Assembly: GCA_018712345.1 (NCBI GenBank)
Contig: DVHG01000008.1
Location: 124,001-188,000, forward strand
Origin: Candidatus Onthovicinus excrementipullorum
GTDB taxonomy: Bacteria; Bacillota; Clostridia; Oscillospirales; Acutalibacteraceae
Reading direction: 5' to 3'
DNA length: 64,000 nucleotides
Below the pieces are notes generated by a model. The model was not told the origin of the DNA. It saw only the letters and a program-made list of their open reading frames with translations, and ran no database searches. Every line of letters starts with the position of its first letter. The stretch's first letter is position 1. This document shows, piece after piece, positions 52,177 through 59,202 of the stretch. Made by a program: the position numbers and the translations under genes.

Positions 52177-52211
52177 AATGTTTTTAAATTGATTGCAAAA
52201 TGTTTTTAAAT
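52177..52211 (-). promoter_or_regulatory. Direct repeats upstream of the GMCM gene
   Basis: AATGTTTTTAAAT occurs at 52177-52189 and again at 52199-52211, exactly 22 bp apart (two helix turns), the typical geometry for an OmpR-type regulator. The nearest regulator is the response regulator at 50539-51213. Confidence 0.55.
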
Positions 52212-52505
52212 CATTAAAAACACTGATTTTAAAATATGGAAAGATTTTAAGTTCTCTCCGCGATCCGTACGTACTGTTTTATGCAGTTACAGCGATTTTC
52301 GCACAGATTCACACTGTTAGCACCCCTCCCCATTTTCAGCGCATCCTATTTGTTTTGTTTTTAAAAGCAAATAAAATCCATATATTTCTTTTTAAAAGCG
52401 ATATTCCGCTGATTTTCATTGTCTATCACTGCACTTGGCGTTATAATTATCCACAAAGTATCAAGTAATTCTGTCAGATCATCATATAACATGCACAAAA
52501 ACAGA
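52212..52505. other. Non-coding spacer, right edge of the AT-rich segment
   Basis: About 290 AT-rich bases between the GMCM gene and the serine hydrolase gene. No supported gene and no strong promoter pair was found. Base composition returns to GC-rich at the hydrolase start. Confidence 0.5.
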
Positions 52506-52520
52506 TGGAGGGAAAACGAA

Positions 52521-54146
52521 ATGGAAAAAACCTGGGAAGGCGAAGATCTGCCGCGCGCCGCATATCCGGAGGAGGCAGGTGTCTCCACGGCGGAGCTGAC
52601 CGCCTTTGTCCGCGATCTGGAGGAGATCCATATTGCCAACCACTCCTTCATGATCCTGCGGCATGGGGTGGTGGCGGCGGAGGCCTTTGTGCCGCCGTTT
52701 GCGCCGGAGATCCCCCATGCGCTCTACTCCTTCAGCAAAAGTGTGTCCGCCACGGCGGTGGGCTTTGCCGTAGATGAAGGGTTAATCTCCCTGGACACGC
52801 TGGTAAAGGACGTGTTCCCGGAGTACAGGCAGAAAAGGCCGGACGAAAACTACCAGAGGCTGACCGTGCGCCATCTGATGACGATGATGAGCGGCCGTGA
52901 ACCGAGCCTGATCGCCGACAAGGCTAAGATCGACTGGATCCAGAATTTCATTGATGCGCCCGTCAAGAGCATGCCGGGTGAAAAATTCCGCTATACAAAT
53001 GAGAATATCTATATGCTCTGCGCCATTGTCAGCCGTGTATCCGGCATGAGCGTGATCGATTACCTGACGCCACGCCTGTTTGAGCCCCTGCACATTGAGC
53101 GTCCGTTCTGGGAGACGGATCAGAAGGGGATTGAAGCCGGCGGCTGGGGTCTTTACCTGAGGACAGAGGATATGGCAAAGTTCACCCTCTGCTATCTGAA
53201 CAAGGGCATGTACAACGGCAGGCAGGTTATCCCGCGGTGGTTTGCCGAGGATGCCGTGAAACCGCTGGTGGACAACAGCCCCAATGAACCCGAGATCGGG
53301 GACTCCTCCAACGGGTACGGGTACTGCTTCTGGCACAACTACCATGTGGAGAACTCCTCCCGTGCGGACGGCATGTTCTCCCAGTTCGGGATCCTGATGC
53401 CGGATTACGACGCGGCGCTGATCTTTACGGATGGGCACCCGGATGAGCAGTATGTGCGCGATTGCATCTGGCGCCACTTCCCCAAAGCCTTTGAAAACGT
53501 AAAGGTGGCCCCTGCTCCGGAGGAGACTGCCGAGTATCAGGCGCTGATCGCCTCGCGCAGGATCCTGCCGCTGCCGCGCCGGCAGCACTCACCGCTGGAG
53601 GCCAGCCTCAACGGGCGGCGGATGCGTTTTAACAAAACGGTACTGCTCAACATATTCGGTTACCCTGTGAGCATGCTGCCGCTGCCCGTGACCTATATGA
53701 CGACAGACAAGGCCGGCAATATCGACAACGTGGCCATTCTGTTTGACGGTGATACCTGCCGCATCCTGTGGAGCGAGGGGGACGAGATGAACTGTGTGCC
53801 CTGCGGGATGGACGGGCGCTATCGCGAGGGGAAAATGCGTCTGGGCGGTATCGATTACAGGACTCTTTCCAGCGCCGCCTGGAAAAATGAGGTGCAGCTG
53901 GAAATGGAAATCCGGCCAATTGAGACGGTCGCCTCCCGCAAGCTTCTCTTCACTTTTAATCTGGAGAAAGGAATTGTCTCCATCCGGCCCGGCAGCACCC
54001 CTGATATCATGGAGCTGGCCGAATCCCTGGCGCCGGCGATGGACTCCCTCCTGACGAACGAGACGCTCAACCGGACGTTCAAAAAGGCGTTGAGCCACGC
54101 GGGGGAGATCATCGAGCCCACGCTGATCGGCCGGATTTTAAAATAA
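52521..54146 (+). CDS. Serine hydrolase of the beta-lactamase/class C family
   Basis: A 541-residue protein. The nucleophile motif SFSK (S-x-x-K) is in HALYSFSKSVSATAVGFAVD, and the Tyr motif is in FRYTNENIYMLCAI (Y-x-N). A later KTG-like position is not obvious. GGWGLYLRTEDMAKF is usual for this family. Residues from about 360 form an extra beta-rich domain (lipocalin-like DUF) ending in a helix. No signal peptide is seen, so it may be cytoplasmic, an esterase or peptidase rather than a penicillin-binding protein. ATG 52521 follows GGAGGG. The next gene is 25 nt away. Confidence 0.87.
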   Translation: MEKTWEGEDLPRAAYPEEAGVSTAELTAFVRDLEEIHIANHSFMILRHGVVAAEAFVPPFAPEIPHALYSFSKSVSATAVGFAVDEGLISLDTLVKDVFPEYRQKRPDENYQRLTVRHLMTMMSGREPSLIADKAKIDWIQNFIDAPVKSMPGEKFRYTNENIYMLCAIVSRVSGMSVIDYLTPRLFEPLHIERPFWETDQKGIEAGGWGLYLRTEDMAKFTLCYLNKGMYNGRQVIPRWFAEDAVKPLVDNSPNEPEIGDSSNGYGYCFWHNYHVENSSRADGMFSQFGILMPDYDAALIFTDGHPDEQYVRDCIWRHFPKAFENVKVAPAPEETAEYQALIASRRILPLPRRQHSPLEASLNGRRMRFNKTVLLNIFGYPVSMLPLPVTYMTTDKAGNIDNVAILFDGDTCRILWSEGDEMNCVPCGMDGRYREGKMRLGGIDYRTLSSAAWKNEVQLEMEIRPIETVASRKLLFTFNLEKGIVSIRPGSTPDIMELAESLAPAMDSLLTNETLNRTFKKALSHAGEIIEPTLIGRILK

Positions 54147-54171
54147 GGTAAAACGAGAGGAGAGCTTTTGC

Positions 54172-54897
54172 TTGAGTGCCTATAAAATTGCGATTATCTG
54201 CATGATCTGTGCGGAAATCATCCTTGTCCCACTGTTCATCCGGGCCCAGTGGCCAAAAAAGACAAAAAAGTCCCTGGCTTTAAAAATGATTTGCGCCTCC
54301 CTGTTCGTGGCGATCGGGGTAACGGCCATGGTGGGCGGGCAGAACGAATCACTCTATGCCATTCTGATGGTGGCCGGCTTTGCCATGTGCTGGCTGGGGG
54401 ACCTGTTCCTGCACGTGTCTCCCAAACAGATCTATTTCTTTATCGGGCTCATTTTTTTCCTGATCGGGCACATTTTCTTCGCTTCGGGGTACACCATCGC
54501 CGTCAAGGATATGTTCCCGGCGGCATCCATCTTTGACTGGCGGGAGATGCTCGCCATCGCGGCGCTGCTGATTTTTGGAATCGTTGGGCGCCGCTGTACG
54601 ATGTCACACAAACTGGGCAAGGCCACAATTCCGATCCTGATCTACACCGTGGCGCTGCTGACCATGTTTGTAAAGGCCTGCTCGCTGGGCATCCGGTATG
54701 TTCTTGCCGGCATGCCCTATGGGATCGGTGTCTGCCTGCTTTTGTGCATCGGTGGCGCCCTCTTTGTCATATCGGACAGCACACTTGTATATATTAATTT
54801 TGATAAGCGGAAAACCTTTCCGCTCAAGGCGGTCAATCTGGTCACCTACTTTGGCGCGCAGGTACTGCTCGCCTCCAGCATCCTGTTTATCCATTGA
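54172..54897 (+). CDS. YhhN-family membrane protein (lysoplasmalogenase-like)
   Basis: A 241-residue protein with about eight helices. The family landmarks AMCWLGDLFLH, FFLIGHIFFASGYTI and GGALFVISDSTLVYINF are present; the two Asp-containing motifs are conserved in TMEM86/YhhN lysoplasmalogenases. Hydrolysis of the vinyl ether of lysoplasmalogens would suit an anaerobe whose membranes contain plasmalogens (inference). It starts at TTG 54172 with GAGGAG upstream and shares an operon with the serine hydrolase; a strong terminator follows. Confidence 0.85.
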   Translation: MSAYKIAIICMICAEIILVPLFIRAQWPKKTKKSLALKMICASLFVAIGVTAMVGGQNESLYAILMVAGFAMCWLGDLFLHVSPKQIYFFIGLIFFLIGHIFFASGYTIAVKDMFPAASIFDWREMLAIAALLIFGIVGRRCTMSHKLGKATIPILIYTVALLTMFVKACSLGIRYVLAGMPYGIGVCLLLCIGGALFVISDSTLVYINFDKRKTFPLKAVNLVTYFGAQVLLASSILFIH

Positions 54898-54920
54898 GAG
54901 AGAATTTAAAATAGAGAGAA

Positions 54921-54958
54921 AGCGTCCCGGAGTCCATCTTGGCTCCGGGACGCTTTTG
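54921..54958 (+). terminator. Terminator after the YhhN-family gene
   Basis: AGCGTCCCGGAG pairs with CTCCGGGACGCT (54921-54954), followed by TTTTGATC. Confidence 0.9.
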
Positions 54959-54967
54959 ATCGTTACT

Positions 54968-55540
54968 TTAATCCGAATATCTGCGCAGGACCTCTTCAAG
55001 CTTTGCAAGCGGGATTTGCCCAATGGGGGTAAACGGCGCCGGTTCCCCCGAACAGGGGAGAATTTCGCGCTCAAACCACGCCACATCGTGCCATGCGCCG
55101 CATTTATACCCCGTGTGGCGGTAGACGCCCAGACGGCGGAAGCCCATCCCCTCGTGCAGGCGTTTGCTCTTCTCATTGGGCAGTGTGACGCCGCCGTACA
55201 CATTATGCACACCCTGCATACGCAGCAGTTCTATCAGCGCACCATAGAGGCGCTTGCCCAGCCCGGCGGAGACGGAATCCCGGTCCAGATAGACGGAGAG
55301 TTCCGCGTTCCAGCCGTATGCCTCCCGCTCCATCTGGCGGTGCGCATAGGCGTAACCGACCGGCTCGCCCTCACGCTCGCAGACCAGGTAGGGATACTGC
55401 GCGGATATATCCCGGATACGGGCAGAAAACACTTCCGCCGTGGGGCAGACGCACTCAAATGTCACTGGCGTATCCAGATACTGTGCATAAATTTTTACCA
55501 GCTGCTCCCCATCCTCCGGGGCGGCAAAACGGAGCCGCAT
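54968..55540 (-). CDS. GNAT acetyltransferase (phosphinothricin-acetyltransferase-like)
   Basis: A 190-residue enzyme of the Pat/Bar type. It begins MRLRFAAPEDGEQLVKIYAQ, contains YLVCEREGEPVGYAYAHR, the acetyl-CoA loop AGLGKRLYGALIELL, and the late LPNEKSKRLHEGMGFRRLG and YRHTGYKCGAWHDVAWFE, the last being characteristic of this subgroup. ATG 55540 has GGGAG 9 nt upstream; the ATG at 55549 touches that site. It probably acetylates a small amine or amino acid such as methionine sulfoximine. Confidence 0.88.
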   Translation of the reverse strand: MRLRFAAPEDGEQLVKIYAQYLDTPVTFECVCPTAEVFSARIRDISAQYPYLVCEREGEPVGYAYAHRQMEREAYGWNAELSVYLDRDSVSAGLGKRLYGALIELLRMQGVHNVYGGVTLPNEKSKRLHEGMGFRRLGVYRHTGYKCGAWHDVAWFEREILPCSGEPAPFTPIGQIPLAKLEEVLRRYSD

Positions 55541-55638
55541 ACACCTCATCTCCCTTTCTCTGCGGGCTGTTCCGCTTCAAAAATAAAAGGCACCCCACAG
55601 CGGAAGTGCCTTTGGATATCTGCTCCGAATACAAAGCA

Positions 55639-55920
55639 TCAGGCCGCCGGCCTGCGGAAATGTGAGCGGGCGCGGCGCGGGCGGTGCTGCGCACTTGCCG
55701 CTGCGGGATTCGCCTGGCGCTCACTGTGACGGACTGTCTCCCGGACGCAGTAGACATCCTGCTCCCGGAGCTGTGCGCTGCGCGCCGCACGGTAGGTGCG
55801 GAAACGCATGGCAAGCCTACGCTCGAACGCGATTAACTTTTTCTCATTCAAAAGGGCGACTATGAACAATAAAACGGCCAGAGCCTCAAACACGGTCCGG
55901 ACAATCACACCTGCTGACAT
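55639..55920 (-). CDS. Small membrane protein with LexA-box promoter, possible SOS cell-division inhibitor
   Basis: A 93-residue protein with one N-terminal helix (VFEALAVLLFIVALL) followed by an arginine-rich tail (RRLAMRFRTYRAARSAQ). It resembles in plan the SOS-induced division inhibitors YneA and SosA, but I see no LysM domain and cannot claim homology. ATG 55920 has AGGAG 9 nt upstream. Its promoter is strong and carries GAAC-N4-GTTT sites, which is the main reason to suspect DNA-damage control. Confidence 0.7.
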   Translation of the reverse strand: MSAGVIVRTVFEALAVLLFIVALLNEKKLIAFERRLAMRFRTYRAARSAQLREQDVYCVRETVRHSERQANPAAASAQHRPRRARSHFRRPAA

Positions 55921-55943
55921 CCTCAACAACTCCTATCCTCGGG

Positions 55944-56025
55944 GAACAAATCAAAACGTTTGTTCTATCTGCTTTTTATTATACCATGCTCCCGCGAAAA
56001 GTCAAGCAAATGTTCGAAACATTTG
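55944..56025 (-). promoter_or_regulatory. Promoter with three LexA-like boxes
   Basis: On the minus strand TTGACT (56005-56000), 16 nt, TATAAT (55983-55978). A GAACAAACGTTT box lies just after the -10 (55965-55954), inside GAACAAA/TTTGTTC arms. The palindrome CAAATGTT-CGA-AACATTTG (56007-56025) lies just before the -35 and holds two overlapping variants, GAACATTTGCTT and AAACAAATGTTT. Confidence 0.6.
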
Positions 56026-56249
56026 TTTAAAGTCCTATTTATGGGACGCTTTTATTTTTGCATTTTTATTATAGCACAAGATATAGCCGCTGTCAATTTC
56101 ACAGGCACAATTTGTAGCATTAACTTTTCGTGAATAAGTGACAAAATTCTTAAATTTTTGAGAAGAAGCGCCTGTTTTTTCGGCAAAAAGGCGAAATATT
56201 GCATTTTCCCCCTGTATCCCTGCATGAAACAGGAATCGGACATCATTTG
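56026..56249. other. AT-rich spacer between the LCP gene and the SOS-like promoter
   Basis: No supported gene. AT-rich with scattered T runs on both strands; a clear terminator for the LCP gene was not found here. Confidence 0.4.
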
Positions 56250-57278
56250 TCAAGCATCCTCATAGATAAAGCGGTACAGATTTTGGGCGGCCGTATCGTA
56301 GTCATAGACCCACACCCACTTCCCCTCCAGGCCCGGATAATTTTGTCCGCCGTAGGCGTTTTCCACGGCGCCGGGGATCGTCAGCGAATCCAGACGCAAG
56401 TCCCGGGAGAGCAGCGGGAGATAGGAGACGATCTCCGAATACGTCATGGAGGTCTCAGTCATCTCCAGTAGGGTGCGCAGAATGGACGGATACCGGACCG
56501 CCGGCAGTTCGCGGACACGGCTGTAAATCCCCACCAGTACATTCCGCTGGCGGCGCACGCGCTCCTGATCGCTGTCGATCTGCCGGATGCGGGCATACAT
56601 GGCAGCCTGTGCCCCGTTGAGGCGGACATCCCCCGCCGCGGTGAGCAGCTCCTGGGAGCCCGAGTACCGGTTGATCTGCTCCATTTCCGCCTGCGTGATC
56701 TCAAGCTCAATCCCGCCGATTAAATCAACAGCATCTGCCAGGTGGTACATATTGACAGATACGTAGTCCGCGATGTTCATCTGAAATTTCCGGTTGAGCG
56801 TCTGGATCATAATCTCCGGCCCGTAGCGCCGGTACACATCCGTCAGCTTCATAGAGCCGTACCCCGCCACATCAATCCAGCTGTCCCGCAGGATTGACGT
56901 CAGGCAGACCCGGCCCGCCTCCCGGTCGATACTTGCGATCATCACCGTATCCGCCCCGCCGGAGAAAGACTGCACATCACGCGTATCCACACCGAATACG
57001 GCGATATTTACCACGGCCCGCCTCGCCGCCTGCTCCTGTGCAGGTGTTCCGGCCACAGCGCCGCCTCCGGATGCATCACTCTCCGTCCCGGCTGTGCCTC
57101 CGCCGCTGAGTTTTTCATTGATGTAAAGATTTTCCTCATTGATCGGTACGCGATCGATCCCGCGCAGGATGTAAATCCCGATCCCCAGCACCACCGCAGC
57201 AGCGGCGGCAAGCAGCAGCACAACGGCCGCCAGTACGCGGAGCCAAACCCGCCCGCCGGAACGCCTGCGCTCTTTCAC
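56250..57278 (-). CDS. LytR-CpsA-Psr (LCP) wall-polymer ligase
   Basis: A 342-residue membrane-anchored enzyme attaching lipid-linked glycans to peptidoglycan. One helix (about 10-35) anchors it; the outside LCP domain has VFGVDTRDVQSFSGGADTVM, ASIDREAGRVCLTSILRDSW (with the conserved Arg-Asp), and the C-terminal LNGAQAAMYARIRQIDSDQERVRRQRNVL, with RxRxxDSDxxR. GTG 57278 has GGAGG 8 nt upstream. It likely handles the glycan exported by the ABC system at 17.7-19.3 kb or another wall polymer. A terminator lies directly before its ribosome site. Confidence 0.93.
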   Translation of the reverse strand: MKERRRSGGRVWLRVLAAVVLLLAAAAAVVLGIGIYILRGIDRVPINEENLYINEKLSGGGTAGTESDASGGGAVAGTPAQEQAARRAVVNIAVFGVDTRDVQSFSGGADTVMIASIDREAGRVCLTSILRDSWIDVAGYGSMKLTDVYRRYGPEIMIQTLNRKFQMNIADYVSVNMYHLADAVDLIGGIELEITQAEMEQINRYSGSQELLTAAGDVRLNGAQAAMYARIRQIDSDQERVRRQRNVLVGIYSRVRELPAVRYPSILRTLLEMTETSMTYSEIVSYLPLLSRDLRLDSLTIPGAVENAYGGQNYPGLEGKWVWVYDYDTAAQNLYRFIYEDA

Positions 57279-57289
57279 ATACGCCACCT

Positions 57290-57324
57290 CCAAAAAAAAT
57301 CCGGCCCCGATCAATCGGGGCCGG
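57290..57324 (-). terminator. Terminator between the PglD-NahK fusion gene and the LCP gene
   Basis: CCGGCCCCGAT pairs with ATCGGGGCCGG (57301-57324), followed on the minus strand by a run of eight T or more. Only a few bases separate it from the LCP ribosome site. Confidence 0.88.
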
Positions 57325-57337
57325 CGGCTTTTACCGG

Positions 57338-58963
57338 TCAGCTGTATTTGCGGACGATCGCCTGCATCTCGCCGAAACGGTCCTCCATCTCCTCCACCAG
57401 CTTGAACTGGGTGCGCGCACGCACAAGGTTATGGTTTGGATATTCGGTCTTAAAATAGGTGTCGCCCTGGAGGTAGTCGGTCAAAAAGCGCATTCCACAC
57501 TCGAGCGTGAGCAGGCGTGCTCCCCACGGAAGGTATTCCTTCTCCGCCGGGGTCAGCACGTCCCCCGCCGCCTCCAGATATCCTTTGGTATACGCCTCAA
57601 ACAGATCCAGGTCAAAATGCACCTTATCGAGATCCGGCTCGTCCTCCGCCGCCGTCGATGCGCCGAACCGGATTGAATCCCCGTAGTCGCTCAGCGCAAG
57701 GCCGGGCATGATCGTATCCAGATCAATAATGCACAGCCCCTTCTTGGTATGCGCGTCAAAGAGGATATTATTCAGCTTTGTATCATTATGTGTCACGCGC
57801 AGCGGCAGATTCCCGGCGCGCAGCTGCTCCATCACCACGCTGCAGTCCCGCTCCCGGTTCAGAACAAACCGCACCTCCCGGCGGCAGGTGCGCTCGCGGT
57901 TTTTTACATCGCGCTTGAGCGCCCGTTTGAAATCGGCAAGGCGACTCTCCGTATCGTGAAATTTTGGGATGGTCTCATGCAGTGTCTCAGCCGGATAACC
58001 GCTGAGCTGCTTGAGGAAGCGGCCAAAGCTGCGCGCGGACTGATAGAACTGGTCCGCGTTCTCCGCGGACTGGTAACAGACGGAATCGGAGATATAGTTA
58101 TAACACCGCCAGGGGAATCCATCCGTATCCTCAAAGTAGTTTTCGCCCGTCTTTGTCTTGATATAGCTGAGGGTTTCGCGGTCGGGATCGCCGCCCTCCT
58201 CCCGGATAACGCGCCGCAGGTATTCCGTCACACCGAAGATGTTTTCCATAACCTCATCGGGATTTTTAAAGACATTTTTATTGATCCGCTGGAGGACGTA
58301 CATCAGCTCATCCTCACCGCCCTCGTTGGGCATATAGACCGCGTACGTCTCATTGATATGGCCTGCGCCAAACGGGCGGACATAGCTGCACTTATTGCCG
58401 AAACCGAACGCATAGAGCGCATCCTCCAGCGCGCCGCTGTCCACGCCGTCAATCTTGCGGCGGCGGGCGTAGACGACTTTTCCATCCGCCACCTTCCGGA
58501 AGGCGCTGATCTGGCAGTAGGCACGGATCACACTGCCTAGACTGATGTGGCACCCCTTCTCCAGAACAGCGTCATGATCCACAACAGCCCCGCTGTTGAC
58601 CAGGCAGCCAATATCAAGCCGGGCCTTTGTATTGATAACGGCGCGCGGCATCACAAAACAGCCCGCCCCGATCTCCGCACTGGCGCTGACCACCGCACTC
58701 GGGTGGACAATAGCCGGTACGGTGTACCCGCAGGCCATCAGCTTTTCGATCCAGCTCAGGCGGAGCTTGTTGTTCCCAAACGCCGCCACAGCACAGTCGT
58801 ATTCCCCGTGGAAGTCACTGTAGTCGATCAGTTTGCCGACGACGGTGCTCTCTTTTTTGGCATCGTCCAGAAAGGAGACCTTTTCATATTCTCCGGATTC
58901 CATGGCCATCTCATAGATCATATGGCCCATGCCCCCGGCGCCCAAAATCAACAGATTCGACAT
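57338..58963 (-). CDS. PglD/NeuD-like acyltransferase fused to NahK-like sugar 1-kinase
   Basis: A 541-residue fusion. Residues 1-200 are of PglD/NeuD type: NLLILGAGGMGHMIYEMA (Rossmann start), then hexapeptide turns including IGAGCFVMPRAVINTKARLD and LEKGCHISLGSVI. Residues 215-541 match N-acetylhexosamine 1-kinase (NahK/MdsC): GAGHINETYAVYMP, YVLQRINKNVFKNPDEVMEN, the catalytic VTHNDTKLNNILFD and the metal Asp in IIDLDTIMPG. I choose ATG 58963 (MSNLLIL). The kinase would make sugar-1-phosphate for polymer precursors and the front half may acylate an amino sugar (inference). Confidence 0.83.
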   Translation of the reverse strand: MSNLLILGAGGMGHMIYEMAMESGEYEKVSFLDDAKKESTVVGKLIDYSDFHGEYDCAVAAFGNNKLRLSWIEKLMACGYTVPAIVHPSAVVSASAEIGAGCFVMPRAVINTKARLDIGCLVNSGAVVDHDAVLEKGCHISLGSVIRAYCQISAFRKVADGKVVYARRRKIDGVDSGALEDALYAFGFGNKCSYVRPFGAGHINETYAVYMPNEGGEDELMYVLQRINKNVFKNPDEVMENIFGVTEYLRRVIREEGGDPDRETLSYIKTKTGENYFEDTDGFPWRCYNYISDSVCYQSAENADQFYQSARSFGRFLKQLSGYPAETLHETIPKFHDTESRLADFKRALKRDVKNRERTCRREVRFVLNRERDCSVVMEQLRAGNLPLRVTHNDTKLNNILFDAHTKKGLCIIDLDTIMPGLALSDYGDSIRFGASTAAEDEPDLDKVHFDLDLFEAYTKGYLEAAGDVLTPAEKEYLPWGARLLTLECGMRFLTDYLQGDTYFKTEYPNHNLVRARTQFKLVEEMEDRFGEMQAIVRKYS

Positions 58964-59187
58964 AATATATTTTCCCCTTTTTCGCATTGATGCGCCCGCC
59001 GGGCTGTATGCTGCGCCAGCGGACATTGCCGGATTCTCAAAGGATCAATGGTACTGATTGCGTTATATTATATCATTGTTCACAAGATTAGGCAACTTGA
59101 AAAAAACTTTTCGTACTTTTTCGGCACTTCCTCGCCCCTTTTAGCGGAAACATGATATAATTCAATCAGCACCATCAAACCATCAAC
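58964..59187. other. Divergent intergenic region
   Basis: Between the PglD-NahK gene (minus) and the 59203 gene (plus). It holds a -10-like TATAAT at 59156-59161 for the plus strand without a clear -35, and AT-rich sequence toward 59060 that may hold the minus promoter. No gene seen. Confidence 0.4.
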
Positions 59188-59202
59188 ATGCGGAGGGATC
59201 CT

